A stretch of DNA of 47,232 bases. It comes from Anaerolineales bacterium (GTDB taxonomy: Bacteria; Chloroflexota; Anaerolineae; Anaerolineales; RBG-16-64-43). A program made the translations under genes and the position numbers. Positions within the stretch are counted from its first letter, which is position 1; the number at the start of each line of letters is the position of its first letter. Location of the stretch: positions 1 through 47,232 of the forward strand of contig JAFGKK010000091.1 of assembly GCA_016928575.1 (NCBI GenBank), written 5' to 3'. Shown here one piece after another: positions 7,836 through 16,311 of this stretch. Under the pieces are notes generated by a model. It did no database searches and was not told the DNA's origin. It was given only the letters and a program-made list of their open reading frames with translations.

Positions 7836-8780
7836 TCACCGGGCCCGCAGCCGGGGATGGACGACATCCTCCAGCGCGCGGCCGACGAGGTAAAAGGAAG
7901 AGCACAACAGCGTGATGCACGCCCCGGCCGGAAACGCCAGCCACCAGATCTCCGGACGGAGGAGGTAGCCGGAAGAGGCGGCCGTGTGGATCATCATCCC
8001 CCAGGTGATCTTAACATCGATCAGCCCGAAGTAGGAGAGGACCGCCTCGACGAAGACCGCCTCGGTCACGGTGAACATCATATACAAAAAGGAAATCGGC
8101 GCCAGATGGGGGATGATGTGGCGGCGGAGGATATGGCCGCCGCCGGCGCCCAGGGCGCGCGCCGCCTCGATGTAAGTCCGGGTTTGAATCGAAAGCGCCT
8201 GGGCCTTGATCACCAGCACCGTCCCGCCGAGCCCGGCGAACAGCCCGATCCCCACCGCGAGCTGAAGCAGGGTGAGCTTGAAAAAAGCGGAAAGGAAGAT
8301 CAGGATCACCACCAGGGGCGTCATCAGGATCAGGTCGGCGATGCGCATCAGCACGGCGTCGAGCGCGCCGCCGAAGTAGGCCGCCGCCGCGCCGGCGCCT
8401 GTCGCGAGCACGACCGTCACCGCGGCCGCCACCGTTCCGAGCAGCAGGGCCGATCCGGCGCCGTGCATCAGCTGGCTGAGGACGTCGCTGCCGTAGGGGT
8501 CGGTCCCGAGGAGGTGAGCCGCCGAGGGCGGGGCCGGGTTGGGCGGCGGATTGGGCCGGCCGGGAGTCAGCGGATCGTACGCCTGCGGATCCCAGACCGT
8601 GTGCATCAGCACCGGATGCAGGGCCGCGAGCAGGCAGATGAACCCGATCCCGCACAACCCGGCCATCCCGGGCTTGTTGGCGGAGAGGCGGGCAAAACCC
8701 TCGCGGAGTCTGCGCCCTTCCGAGCGCAGGCGCAGGCCAAGAAGCGACTTGGATTCGCGGACCTCGTACTTTTCGATCAT
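7836..8780 (-). CDS. dppC: Oligopeptide/dipeptide ABC transporter permease, DppC type
   Basis: A 314-residue inner-membrane permease. It has a basic N-terminal tail, a first helix at about 38-58, an extracytoplasmic Pro-rich loop with HLLGTDPYGSDVLSQL (the DppC hallmark), then five more helices. The EAA coupling motif EAARALGAGGGHILRRHIIPHL lies at about 207-228. The ATG has AGGA close upstream. It is separated from the upstream permease gene by a 310-base repeat-bearing spacer, which is unusual inside this kind of operon. The final helix region CITLLCSSFYLVGRALEDVVHPRLR matches the family ending. Confidence 0.9.
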   Translation of the reverse strand: MIEKYEVRESKSLLGLRLRSEGRRLREGFARLSANKPGMAGLCGIGFICLLAALHPVLMHTVWDPQAYDPLTPGRPNPPPNPAPPSAAHLLGTDPYGSDVLSQLMHGAGSALLLGTVAAAVTVVLATGAGAAAAYFGGALDAVLMRIADLILMTPLVVILIFLSAFFKLTLLQLAVGIGLFAGLGGTVLVIKAQALSIQTRTYIEAARALGAGGGHILRRHIIPHLAPISFLYMMFTVTEAVFVEAVLSYFGLIDVKITWGMMIHTAASSGYLLRPEIWWLAFPAGACITLLCSSFYLVGRALEDVVHPRLRAR

Positions 8781-8823
8781 GATCCTATGCGCTCAAATCT
8801 CGTCCGGTTCCCTGTCTTTGCAT

Positions 8824-9021
8824 GCCTGCCCGAAAGGGCAGGCGAAGCACTCCCGATCGTCTCCACTCAGCCAGCGTACTAAGAGGGACGGAATCCTGCC
8901 CTTTTCCATCCTTGTCCCTAACCCTTCACCCCTTTCCCCTCTCCTGGCATTAGCCAGGAGAGGGGAAAGGGGGCGGGGAAAGAGGCGAGGAAATCATGGA
9001 GACGGTTGGCTGAGTAGAGAC
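8824..9021. repeat. Nested inverted repeats inserted between the two permease genes
   Basis: There are three palindromes here. A small hairpin GCCTGCCC-GAAA-GGGCAGGC lies at 8824-8843. A perfect 20-bp stem (arms 8929-8948 and 8953-8972, beginning CCCCTTTCCCC, loop ATTA) lies at the centre. Outer arms GTCTCCACTCAGCC (8859-8872) and GGCTGAGTAGAGAC (9008-9021) pair with one mismatch and so enclose the stem. The spacer 8781-9090 holds no gene. Confidence 0.75.
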
Positions 9022-9090
9022 TCCCGTTCCTAATCGGAAACCGCCTTCCGCCCTCCTCGCAAGGACCCTCCTGGGGTTTCTCCCGCCCCC

Positions 9091-10242
9091 TCAACGGTAC
9101 CGGATCCGCGGATCAAGCCAGGCGTACAGGATATCCGCCGCCAGGTGGGCGAGTAGAACCAGCATCCCGGTGAACGCCATGGCGCCCGCCGCGAGCGGGA
9201 TATCGGCCAGCGTGACGGCTTCCATCAGGGTGAAGCCCATCCCCTCCCAGGAAAAAACGGATTCGGTGATCACCCCGCCGGCCACGGAAAACGCCAGCGA
9301 GAAGACGAGCGTGGTGACGACGGGCAGCAGCGCGCCGCGGGCGGCGTGCCGGTCGCGGATTTCGTTCTCCGGCAGGCCTTTGGCCCGGGCGGCGAGGATG
9401 TAATCCTCTCCCAGGGTGTCGAGCATGCTGTTGCGGGTGATCAGCATGGTTCCGCCGAAGGAGATGAGAGTCAGCGTCAGCACCGGCAGGACCATATGAT
9501 AGAGGATGTCGAGCGCGTAGCGGGCCTGTCCGTTGAGGATCCAATAGGCGCAGGCGGCGAGCAGGATCGCGGCGGCGGAGAGAACCCGGGCCTTCCGCCG
9601 TTGCGCCGGTCCCAGGCGGGAGGCCGCGCGGAAGGCCGTGGCGAAGAGAAGCGCCGCCGCCGCGGCCAGGACCAGCAACTGCAGGAAGACCGAATCGGCG
9701 TCGGGAGCGGATTCGCCCCAGACTTCGCAGGTTAAAAATTTTCCGGCCGGGAAGATCCGCAGGGCGCAGGCGAAAATCCACAAGAGGCCCAGCGCGAACC
9801 AGGGGGTGAAGACCGTGTAGAGTGTGATCCCCCCCAGGGTGACGGCGGTTTCCAACCGGCTGTTCCTCCTCCAAGCGAGGATTTTCCCGGCATGAAAGCC
9901 GAGGAAGAAGGAAAGCGCGGTAGCGGCAAGGAACAGCGCGAGCGTCCGCGGCGCCCGTTCGGCGAGGATCTCGATCACCGGGCGTGGATACTGGCTGAGG
10001 GAGAGGCCGAGGTCGCCGCGCAGGAATCCCCCCAGCCAGCGGGCGAGCCTCACCGGCGGCGGATCCTGGAGGCCTAACTGCGCCTCCAGCGCCTCGAGCT
10101 GAGCGACTGAAAGCCGACTTTCCCCGAAAAACGCGCCGAGGAAATTCCCGGGGAGCGATTCCAGCAGGAAGTAGATCAGGACCAGGAACAGAAAATAAGT
10201 GAAGACGATCTGCAGGAGCCGCAGGGCGACATACCGCCGCAT
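9091..10242 (-). CDS. dppB: Oligopeptide/dipeptide ABC transporter permease, DppB type
   Basis: A 383-residue permease, longer than the usual 310-340 because of an extra loop and helix (about residues 175-260: a segment with CEVWGESAPDADS and a hydrophobic run). The first helix MRRYVALRLLQIVFTYFLF and the GDLGLSLSQYPRPVIEIL segment are typical of DppB. The EAA-type motif YILAARAKGLPENEIRDRHA is near residue 285. The start is the ATG at 10242; the frame upstream is not protein-like. It lies 61 bases after the second substrate-binding protein gene. Confidence 0.9.
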   Translation of the reverse strand: MRRYVALRLLQIVFTYFLFLVLIYFLLESLPGNFLGAFFGESRLSVAQLEALEAQLGLQDPPPVRLARWLGGFLRGDLGLSLSQYPRPVIEILAERAPRTLALFLAATALSFFLGFHAGKILAWRRNSRLETAVTLGGITLYTVFTPWFALGLLWIFACALRIFPAGKFLTCEVWGESAPDADSVFLQLLVLAAAAALLFATAFRAASRLGPAQRRKARVLSAAAILLAACAYWILNGQARYALDILYHMVLPVLTLTLISFGGTMLITRNSMLDTLGEDYILAARAKGLPENEIRDRHAARGALLPVVTTLVFSLAFSVAGGVITESVFSWEGMGFTLMEAVTLADIPLAAGAMAFTGMLVLLAHLAADILYAWLDPRIRYR

Positions 10243-10303
10243 GCCTGTCTCGATTCTCCGCCCGGCGCAGGGCCGTTTTTTTCCTCCGGACCGCGTCCGG
10301 CGG

Positions 10304-12238
10304 CTAGGAAAGCGCAACCACCGACGGCAGGCCGTAGAGGTACTGCAATCCGCCGTAGGTTTGGGTGTACGGGAATTCCACCCGCCGGTTGTAGATTTCG
10401 TAGATTCCGGTGTCGAACAGCGGGATCCATGGAACGGCGGTGGCGATCAGCACTTGAATCTGGTCGGCGATCGGCTTGCATTCGGTGTACGATCCGCACG
10501 AGAGCAGCTGGTCCGAAAGCTGGTCGAAGGCGCGGTTCGAGTATCCGCCGGCGTTCCAGCCGCCCTTGGCCGCCTCGCGGCTGTGCCAGAAATTGCGCAG
10601 GTACGAGGGGAAGAGGCCGGCCTGGTTGCCGAGCAGGAACATGTCGAAATCCTGCTGTTGGATGGTGCGGCTGAAGAGCGCGTTGAATCCGAGCGGTTGG
10701 ACGCGGATCGGGATCCCGAACTCGTTCAACCACTGGGCGATCCAGAGCGCGAAGGTAGCCCGCAGTGGATCGGCGCTGTAGGAAAACGACAGCAGTTCGA
10801 GCGTCGCCATCTTATCCCCGTCCGGGGTGACGAGGGTTCCGGCAGCGCGGACGGCGGCGCTTTCCGCATCCCAGACCGGAATCGATCCGTCGCTCCAGGA
10901 ATAGCCGGCGGCGACGAGGATCTCCACCGCCTTGTCCATCCGTTCCGCGCGGGTCATCGGCGCGCCGTCGGGGGTGAATCCCCAGCGCGGCAGGTCCGGC
11001 TTGTACCAATCGGCGTTGGCTTCGGGGACGAAAGAATAGACCGGATAGGCGACGCCCTGCAGGATGGTGTCGGTCAGAAACTCGCGGTCGATCAGCGTGG
11101 CGACGGCCTGGCGGAACGCGGCGTCGCCCATCGGTTCGCGGCGGGTGTTAAAGCCCAGAAAGCGGAAGGCGACGGATTCGTTCTGGACGACGGCCAGGTT
11201 CGGATCGTCCTGGACGGATTCCGCGAGCCCCTTCGGCAGGCCCTGCGGATTGAGGAGAATGTCGATCTCGCCGTTCTGCAGAGCCAGGACCGCGGCGTTC
11301 AGGTCGCCGTAAACGGAATACAGCGCCTTGGCCGCGAACGGCCCGCTTTTGTATGCGAAGGCCTGGGCCCCTTCGGGGGTTCCGTAGGCGCTGAAGGTGT
11401 AGCCTTTCGGTTTGGACTCGCGGTACGCGCCGTTTTCGTATCCCTCGAAGGCGACGCCGGAAAAGAAGTATTGCTTGTTGGCCTTCAACTCCAGGAAGCT
11501 GCCGGCTTCCTCGCGCGAGAACAGGAACGCGCCGGCCAGCGGCTCGTCCTCGTCGGCGAGGGCGAAGAGCTTCTCGGCGGCTTCGGAACGCCGGGCGAGA
11601 TACGCGGCCCAGCCCGGATCCTCGACCCCGCGCTCAGGCCGGTCCGGATCCGCGAGCCCCTGGGCGGCTTCCTCCACCAAGGGTGCCCAGTAATGCTCGC
11701 AGGCGATCGTCGCCGTCAGGGTTCCCCATTCGTGGCTGGCCATCCCCGGTTTGGCGGAGTAAACCAATTTGACGGTGAGGTCGTCCGGTGCTTCCACCGA
11801 CTTCAGGTAATCCCCGTCCGCCCAGACGCTCCAGTTCCCGCCGGTCAGGCCGAACCGCAGCGAGGTATTGAGGGTGAATGCGACGTCGCCGGCGGTCAGC
11901 GGTTCGCCGTCCGACCAGCGGATTCCCTCGCGGAGTTTGACCGTGCTGACCCAGACGTCGCCCTCCTGTGCGAGCGGCGAGGCGAAGTCCGCGGCGACCT
12001 GCGGAATCAATTGGAAACGCTGGTCGCTGACCCCGAAGAGCGACAGGCGCATGGGGCTCTGCACGGCCAGATCCCAATAGGTCGGCAGGGCGTTGATTCC
12101 CCAGACATTGCCCTGCGAAGGCTGGGCGAGGATGCCGATCCGGTAGGTGTCTTTCGACGCCGAAGCGCCGCCGCAGGCGGAGAGGGCGAGCAGAATCGCG
12201 AGCGGCCCTCCCAAGCGGAGAAGGGATGTTCGTCTCAT
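10304..12238 (-). CDS. ABC transporter substrate-binding lipoprotein, SBP family 5 (second copy)
   Basis: A 644-residue extracytoplasmic binding protein. The signal peptide ends in a lipobox (LALSAC, Cys near residue 21), so it is membrane-tethered. Family-5 features include VKLREGIRWSDGEPLTAGDVAFTLN, FNTRREPMGDAAFRQAVATLID and a C-terminal VPWIPLFDTGIYEIYN segment. It delivers peptides or similar solutes to the DppB/DppC-like permease encoded 61 bases downstream. AGGAG lies seven bases before the ATG. It has its own promoter (12432-12461), just downstream of a terminator that ends the first binding-protein gene. The ligand cannot be deduced. Confidence 0.9.
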   Translation of the reverse strand: MRRTSLLRLGGPLAILLALSACGGASASKDTYRIGILAQPSQGNVWGINALPTYWDLAVQSPMRLSLFGVSDQRFQLIPQVAADFASPLAQEGDVWVSTVKLREGIRWSDGEPLTAGDVAFTLNTSLRFGLTGGNWSVWADGDYLKSVEAPDDLTVKLVYSAKPGMASHEWGTLTATIACEHYWAPLVEEAAQGLADPDRPERGVEDPGWAAYLARRSEAAEKLFALADEDEPLAGAFLFSREEAGSFLELKANKQYFFSGVAFEGYENGAYRESKPKGYTFSAYGTPEGAQAFAYKSGPFAAKALYSVYGDLNAAVLALQNGEIDILLNPQGLPKGLAESVQDDPNLAVVQNESVAFRFLGFNTRREPMGDAAFRQAVATLIDREFLTDTILQGVAYPVYSFVPEANADWYKPDLPRWGFTPDGAPMTRAERMDKAVEILVAAGYSWSDGSIPVWDAESAAVRAAGTLVTPDGDKMATLELLSFSYSADPLRATFALWIAQWLNEFGIPIRVQPLGFNALFSRTIQQQDFDMFLLGNQAGLFPSYLRNFWHSREAAKGGWNAGGYSNRAFDQLSDQLLSCGSYTECKPIADQIQVLIATAVPWIPLFDTGIYEIYNRRVEFPYTQTYGGLQYLYGLPSVVALS

Positions 12239-12431
12239 GGGGAATCTCCTGTCGGACGGGTGTGGGAGCGATGCGCGCGGAGCAGGGCGAGGCGGGACGG
12301 GAATGCCGCGGTCCCCTGCGCCCCTGGTTTTTCCGATCGGACGGTTTGCCACCGCTCACCTGTTTTCGCGCGAAGAGGGATGCCGACTTCCGCAGGAATC
12401 CGGGGAATCCTCACGGATGAAAATTTTCCCT

Positions 12432-12461
12432 ACTATATCCGAAGAGGGAAAGGCGCGTCAA
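12432..12461 (-). promoter_or_regulatory. Promoter of the second binding-protein gene and the permease/ATPase genes
   Basis: TTGACG (complement of 12456-12461) and TATAGT (complement of 12432-12437) are 18 bases apart. RNA would start near 12425 and carry a leader of about 187 bases before the ATG at 12238. The promoter lies immediately after the terminator at 12466-12499. I saw no riboswitch-like structure in the leader. Confidence 0.6.
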
Positions 12462-12465
12462 GCAG

Positions 12466-12499
12466 AAAAAGCCCGCGCGGGAGAAATTTCCGCGCGGGC
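12466..12499 (-). terminator. Intrinsic terminator between the two binding-protein genes
   Basis: Read on the minus strand, GCCCGCGCGG (from 12499) pairs with CCGCGCGGGC (to 12471) around a short A/T-rich loop and is followed by TTTTT (complement of 12466-12470). It should stop, or weaken, transcripts leaving the first binding-protein gene. Confidence 0.85.
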
Positions 12500-12535
12500 T
12501 CTGCGGCGTGCGGCGCGAGGGCGGTGCGGCAAAGG

Positions 12536-14443
12536 CTACGAGGGAATGTCGAAGGCTTCGAGATTCCACAAGGCGGAGGCGGCGGTGGGATCCAGCGCCA
12601 GCCCGGTCAGGTCGGGGCGCGCGATAGCCGTCTTCACCGTCAGGTACAGCGGAATCGAGGGCAGATACTCGGCGAAGATCCGCTGGGCCAGCAGGTGGTT
12701 CTGAACGTACGCGGCCGAACCCGGAAGCGAACGCCGCGCCAGATCGCAGGCCCCGTCGTATTCGGCGTTCGAAAAACCGGTCAGGTTCGATCCCAGGTAT
12801 CCGTTGTCGACGTCCGGGATTTCCCCCGAGGTGTACAGGTCGCAGGGCGGTTCGACGCCCGCGACCCAGGAGAATTGGGCGGCCTCGAAGAGCCGTCCCA
12901 GCAGGAAGCCGTCGGCGTTGGCCACGAACATCGAGCCCTCGCCGTAGGTGGCGACGTATCCGATTCCGCATTCGAGCAGGCTGTTGCCGAGGATCCCGAC
13001 CGTCTTTTGCCGAAGTTCGGTGAAGATCATCGCGGCGTTGAGGATCAGCGGCGTTCCGTCCTTCACGCCGGACACGCCGGCCGCGGTCCGCGGGGTGCGG
13101 GGGTCGTCGTCCGCGTCGACCCAGCCGATCTGGTTCAGCAGGATGCCGGCTTTCTGCGGATCGAACGCGTACTGGGCGACATCGCTGTTGTGAAGCGGAT
13201 GCTGGGCGGGAAGGTAGGCGTCCGGAACGGAGGAGAGTCCCATCAGGGCGTTGTCGACAACCTTCTGGCGGTCCAGGCACATCGCGACCGCCTGGCGCAG
13301 GCGCACGTCCTGATAGTAGGAGGGAACCGAGGGCGACATCGGCTGAAGGTTGAAATCCAGGTGCTCCCAGGCCGTGCCGGTGGTGAACGAAGCCTGCAGG
13401 GCGTTCTGGTTCTTCAGGTCGACGATTTCGGAAAGCTGGTCGTCCAGGTGGACGGTCTGGTCCACGACGTCGCATTCGCCGGAGATCAGGGCCGAGACGC
13501 CCATCCGGCCTTCGTTGTTGATGAAGCGGAGGTGCAGGGTGTCGAAGTGCGGGAGCCCTTCGGCGGCGCGGAAGTAGAACGGATTCTTGCGCAGGACGAT
13601 TTCGGTCGCGGCGGTCCAGGATTCGATGACGTACGGCCCCCAGCCGATGGGCGTCCGGGAGGATTCCTCCGCGGTCAGCAATTCGGCGGGGGTCATGCCG
13701 CCCCAGGCGTGGCGCGGCAGGGGGGGCCAGAACTGGCGGGAGTAGGCCGGGTCGATGTTGCCCGGCAAGCCGGTCCAGCGGACGGTCCGTTCATCCAAGG
13801 CTTCGTAGGATTGCGTGCCGACGATCGCCCGGCTCATCCCGTGCGGGGAGGGGGTTTCGGCGGAGGAAGAGACCTCGAAGGAGTAGATGGAGTCGTCCGC
13901 CGTCAAGGGCTGGCCGTCGGACCAGACCAGGTCCGGCAACAGGCGGAAGGTCGCTTCAAGCTGGTCCATCATCACGGTTCCGCCGGAGTAGGAGGCCACG
14001 CAAGAGGCGTCGTAGCATCCGGCGGGGCGGTATCGGATTCCGGGGATCAACAGGACGGCGGCGCCGTAGTCGTCGTAGATTTTGTCGCCTTGTTTGACCG
14101 CGACCGTCCGCAGAGTGGCTCCTTGGTTTTCGAGGGTTGGCAAGGATTCGAGGATCACCGGTTCGTAGGCGTAATTGAGGGCATCGATCGGGCCGTCGTA
14201 GATCGCTTCGAACACGGTTCGGGCCGCCAACCCCCCGCTTCCGTAAAGGTAAAGGCTCTTCGGCTCCTCGCCCATGCAGACGGTGAGGCTGCGGGCGGAG
14301 GGAGAGGTGGCGGTCGGCGCGTCGGAATCCGTCGGAAAGGCGGTCACCGGCGTAATCGGCGAACTTCCGGAGCAACCGGCGGCGAACAGCGCCGGGAGAA
14401 TCGCGAGCAGGGTTCGAAGGGCGGAGCGCGGATTGCGTTTCAT
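12536..14443 (-). CDS. ABC transporter substrate-binding lipoprotein, SBP family 5 (first copy)
   Basis: A 635-residue binding protein. The signal peptide has the lipobox LFAAGC (Cys 24), followed by a Ser/Thr/Pro linker to about residue 50. Family-5 motifs include LLPDLVWSDGQPLTADDSIYSFE, a WGPYVIESW segment and DVRLRQAVAMCLDRQKVVD. It is clearly related to, but distinct from, the copy at 10304-12238, so one permease may be served by two receptors with different ligands. The gene ends in a strong terminator, which separates its transcript from the rest of the importer. TrmD lies 68 bases downstream of its reading direction's far side, that is, trmD is upstream on the same strand. Confidence 0.88.
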   Translation of the reverse strand: MKRNPRSALRTLLAILPALFAAGCSGSSPITPVTAFPTDSDAPTATSPSARSLTVCMGEEPKSLYLYGSGGLAARTVFEAIYDGPIDALNYAYEPVILESLPTLENQGATLRTVAVKQGDKIYDDYGAAVLLIPGIRYRPAGCYDASCVASYSGGTVMMDQLEATFRLLPDLVWSDGQPLTADDSIYSFEVSSSAETPSPHGMSRAIVGTQSYEALDERTVRWTGLPGNIDPAYSRQFWPPLPRHAWGGMTPAELLTAEESSRTPIGWGPYVIESWTAATEIVLRKNPFYFRAAEGLPHFDTLHLRFINNEGRMGVSALISGECDVVDQTVHLDDQLSEIVDLKNQNALQASFTTGTAWEHLDFNLQPMSPSVPSYYQDVRLRQAVAMCLDRQKVVDNALMGLSSVPDAYLPAQHPLHNSDVAQYAFDPQKAGILLNQIGWVDADDDPRTPRTAAGVSGVKDGTPLILNAAMIFTELRQKTVGILGNSLLECGIGYVATYGEGSMFVANADGFLLGRLFEAAQFSWVAGVEPPCDLYTSGEIPDVDNGYLGSNLTGFSNAEYDGACDLARRSLPGSAAYVQNHLLAQRIFAEYLPSIPLYLTVKTAIARPDLTGLALDPTAASALWNLEAFDIPS

Positions 14444-14511
14444 AGGATGTTTTCCCCCGATGGGTTTGGATGCCGGACTCTAGCACGAGCCGCGTCAACC
14501 GGCAAGGGAGG

Positions 14512-15264
14512 CTAGTCCTCCGCCGGATCTACTTCTTCTAGCCGCCAGGCGCGGACGCGGCGCCGCTCTTCCTCGCTCAGCGAGGCGCGGAAAAGCAAGT
14601 CCGGACGGCGCAGGTAGGTGCGCCACAACGCTTGTTCGCGCCGCCAGCGCGCCAACTCGGCGTGATTCCCGGAAAGCAAAATCTCCGGGACGGCCCAGCC
14701 GCGGAACACCGGCGGGCGGGTGTAGTGCGGGTATTCCAGCAATCCGCCCGCGTGGCTGTCGTCGCGCGCGCCCTCCTGGTCGCCGAGCGCGCCGGGCAGC
14801 AGCCGGGCGACGGTTTCCACCACCACCAGCGCCGCCAGTTCCCCGCCCGAAAGCACGTAATCGCCGATGGAGAGTTCCTCCGTCGCCAGATGCTCCCGCA
14901 CGCGCTCGTCCACGCCCTCGTAGCGGCCGCACAGCAGGGCGAAGCCGCCGCTTTCCGAGAGCGCCCAGGCCTTCTCCTGGGTGAACGGCCGGCCTTGGGG
15001 CGTGAGCAGGATCACCGGCGCCTTGGGCGGCGCACCGAGCGCGGATTCCACCGCGGTGAAGATCGGCTCCGGCTTCATCACCATCCCTCCGCCCCCGCCG
15101 TACGGGGCGTCGTCGGTCACCTGGTGCTTGTCGGCGGCGTGGTCGCGGATGTTGTGCAGGCGGACCGCGAGCAAGCCGCGGGCGACGGCGCGTCCGAGGA
15201 TGCTCTCGCGCAGGGCGGGCTCGAGGATGCCCGGAAACAAAGTGAAGATGTCGATCGTCAGCAT
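14512..15264 (-). CDS. trmD: tRNA (guanine37-N1)-methyltransferase
   Basis: A 250-residue SPOUT methyltransferase that methylates G37 of tRNAs using SAM and so prevents frameshifting. Recognised by the opening [13 protein letters not shown], the [17 protein letters not shown] block, and the trefoil-knot motifs [12 protein letters not shown] and [17 protein letters not shown]. Length is normal. A GTG at 15279 would add five residues, but the promoter at 15280-15308 puts the RNA start inside that extension, so ATG 15264 is chosen. It is not beside rpsP/rimM/rplS, its common neighbours; here it is divergent from recO. Confidence 0.95.
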   Translation of the reverse strand: MLTIDIFTLFPGILEPALRESILGRAVARGLLAVRLHNIRDHAADKHQVTDDAPYGGGGGMVMKPEPIFTAVESALGAPPKAPVILLTPQGRPFTQEKAWALSESGGFALLCGRYEGVDERVREHLATEELSIGDYVLSGGELAALVVVETVARLLPGALGDQEGARDDSHAGGLLEYPHYTRPPVFRGWAVPEILLSGNHAELARWRREQALWRTYLRRPDLLFRASLSEEERRRVRAWRLEEVDPAED

Positions 15265-15279
15265 GGGCTTGGCGGACAC

Positions 15280-15308
15280 ATTCTAGCCGGTCGGGAGGAG
15301 GTCCGCAA
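15280..15308 (-). promoter_or_regulatory. trmD promoter giving a very short leader
   Basis: TTGCGG (complement of 15303-15308) and TAGAAT (complement of 15280-15285) are 17 bases apart. RNA would begin near 15273, about nine bases before the trmD ATG. No Shine-Dalgarno is visible. Confidence 0.5.
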
Positions 15309-15331
15309 CCTGGGCGGTTTGGCCGATACAG

Positions 15332-15454
15332 GCGTCATGCCGAGGGGCTGAAGACTCCGAGGAAGCGGAGGCGCCTGGACGGAGGAAGGCGGTCAGCGGG
15401 TTGGGTTTCATGCGAAACCGATTCCTCGGCCTCTGAAGGGGCCTCGGAATGACC
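15332..15454. repeat. About 120-bp palindromic element between trmD and recO
   Basis: The ends pair: CGTCATGCCGAGG (15333-15345) with CCTCGGAATGACC (15442-15454), with one internal mismatch. The interior has further partial palindromes (CCGAGGAAGCGGAGG and CCTCGGCCTCTGAAGG). It has no coding capacity, and I see no clear target duplication. Confidence 0.6.
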
Positions 15455-15521
15455 TCGTTCAGACGATGACGATTCCTCGGGCTGTCGGCTGTCGGAAAGA
15501 CCTGCTCAGGATGGCTGCCGG

Positions 15522-15527
15522 TATAAT
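15522..15527 (+). promoter_or_regulatory. recO -10 element, near-leaderless
   Basis: A perfect TATAAT lies nine bases before the recO ATG, so RNA would start at or next to the start codon. There is no Shine-Dalgarno and no clear -35. Confidence 0.5.
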
Positions 15528-15536
15528 CGAATCGCC

Positions 15537-16304
15537 ATGGCCCGCGAGCGGACGTATCAAACCGAAGCGCTGGTTCTGCGGCGGCGGAACTGGGGCGAAG
15601 CCGATAGGATCCTCACGCTCTTCACGCCGGGGCGCGGCAAGATCCGCGTGCGGGCGGTGGGAGTGCGCAAACCCGCTTCGCGCAAGGCCGGCCACCTGGA
15701 GCTGTTCCACCGCGCGAAGTTGTTCCTGGCCCGGGGGCGGGATTTCGACATCGTCACCCAGGCCGAAACCATCGACGCCTATGCGGCGCTGCGCGAGGAT
15801 CTGGTGCGGTCGGCGGCGGCTTCGTATGCGGCGGAGCTGCTCGACCGGCTTTCGCCCGAGGAGTCGGATAATCCCGACGCCTACCGGCTTGCGGTCCGCA
15901 CGCTGGAGGAGCTTTCCGGCGGGGGCGATCCGGCCTGGATCCTGCGCTGCTACGATCTGAAGCTGTTGGAATGCAGCGGGTACCGGCCCGAGCTATCGCT
16001 GTGCACCGTCGGCGGCGAGCAGATCCGCGCCGAGGACCAGTTCTTCTCCCCGGCGCGGGGCGGCGCGGTCTGTCCGCGCTGCGCCGAGAGGGCGGAAGGG
16101 CGATTTCCGGTGACGCTCGCGGCGCTGAAGGTTTTACGCCACGTTCAACGCTCGCCGTTGGACGCGGCGCTGAAACTCCGGGTGCGGCCGGAGACCTTGG
16201 ATGAATTGGAGGAGCTGTTGCGCCGATCCATCCAGTTCGTGCTCGAATCCCCCCTGCGCTCGCGCAATTACCTCGCCGAAGTCTCGCGCGGGGGAGGGTT
16301 ATAA
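15537..16304 (+). CDS. recO: DNA repair protein RecO
   Basis: A 255-residue protein with an N-terminal OB fold: TYQTEALVLRRRNWGEADRILTLFTPGRGKIRVRAVGVRK is the classic RecO start. A helical domain follows, and a Cys cluster (CTVGG ... CPRC, about residues 155-182) corresponds to the zinc-binding site, though one of the usual four Cys is less obvious here. RecO loads RecA onto SSB-coated single strands in the RecFOR pathway. The start is ATG 15537, preceded directly by TATAAT and lacking a Shine-Dalgarno, suggesting a leaderless message. The stop overlaps a TATAAT that serves the next gene. Confidence 0.93.
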   Translation: MARERTYQTEALVLRRRNWGEADRILTLFTPGRGKIRVRAVGVRKPASRKAGHLELFHRAKLFLARGRDFDIVTQAETIDAYAALREDLVRSAAASYAAELLDRLSPEESDNPDAYRLAVRTLEELSGGGDPAWILRCYDLKLLECSGYRPELSLCTVGGEQIRAEDQFFSPARGGAVCPRCAERAEGRFPVTLAALKVLRHVQRSPLDAALKLRVRPETLDELEELLRRSIQFVLESPLRSRNYLAEVSRGGGL

Positions 16305-16305
16305 T
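16300..16305 (+). promoter_or_regulatory. -10 element of the M50 protease gene, overlapping the recO stop
   Basis: TATAAT spans the recO TAA stop and ends six bases before the ATG at 16312. This is the exact geometry of a leaderless promoter. A purine-rich GGGGGAGGG lies just before it and could alternatively serve as a distant ribosome site for read-through from recO. Confidence 0.4.
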
Positions 16306-16311
16306 CCGGCC

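Noticed and set aside
6891-8882. Long plus-strand frame opposite the ATPase and permease genes
   Set aside because: Antisense shadow of clear ABC-transporter genes; low-complexity His/Arg/Gln composition.
10199-14515. Very long plus-strand open frame (1438 codons) opposite the binding-protein genes
   Set aside because: It mirrors two well-supported lipoprotein genes on the minus strand; high-GC codon bias keeps the antisense frame open. Its protein has no domain and is rich in Arg/Gly/Gln.
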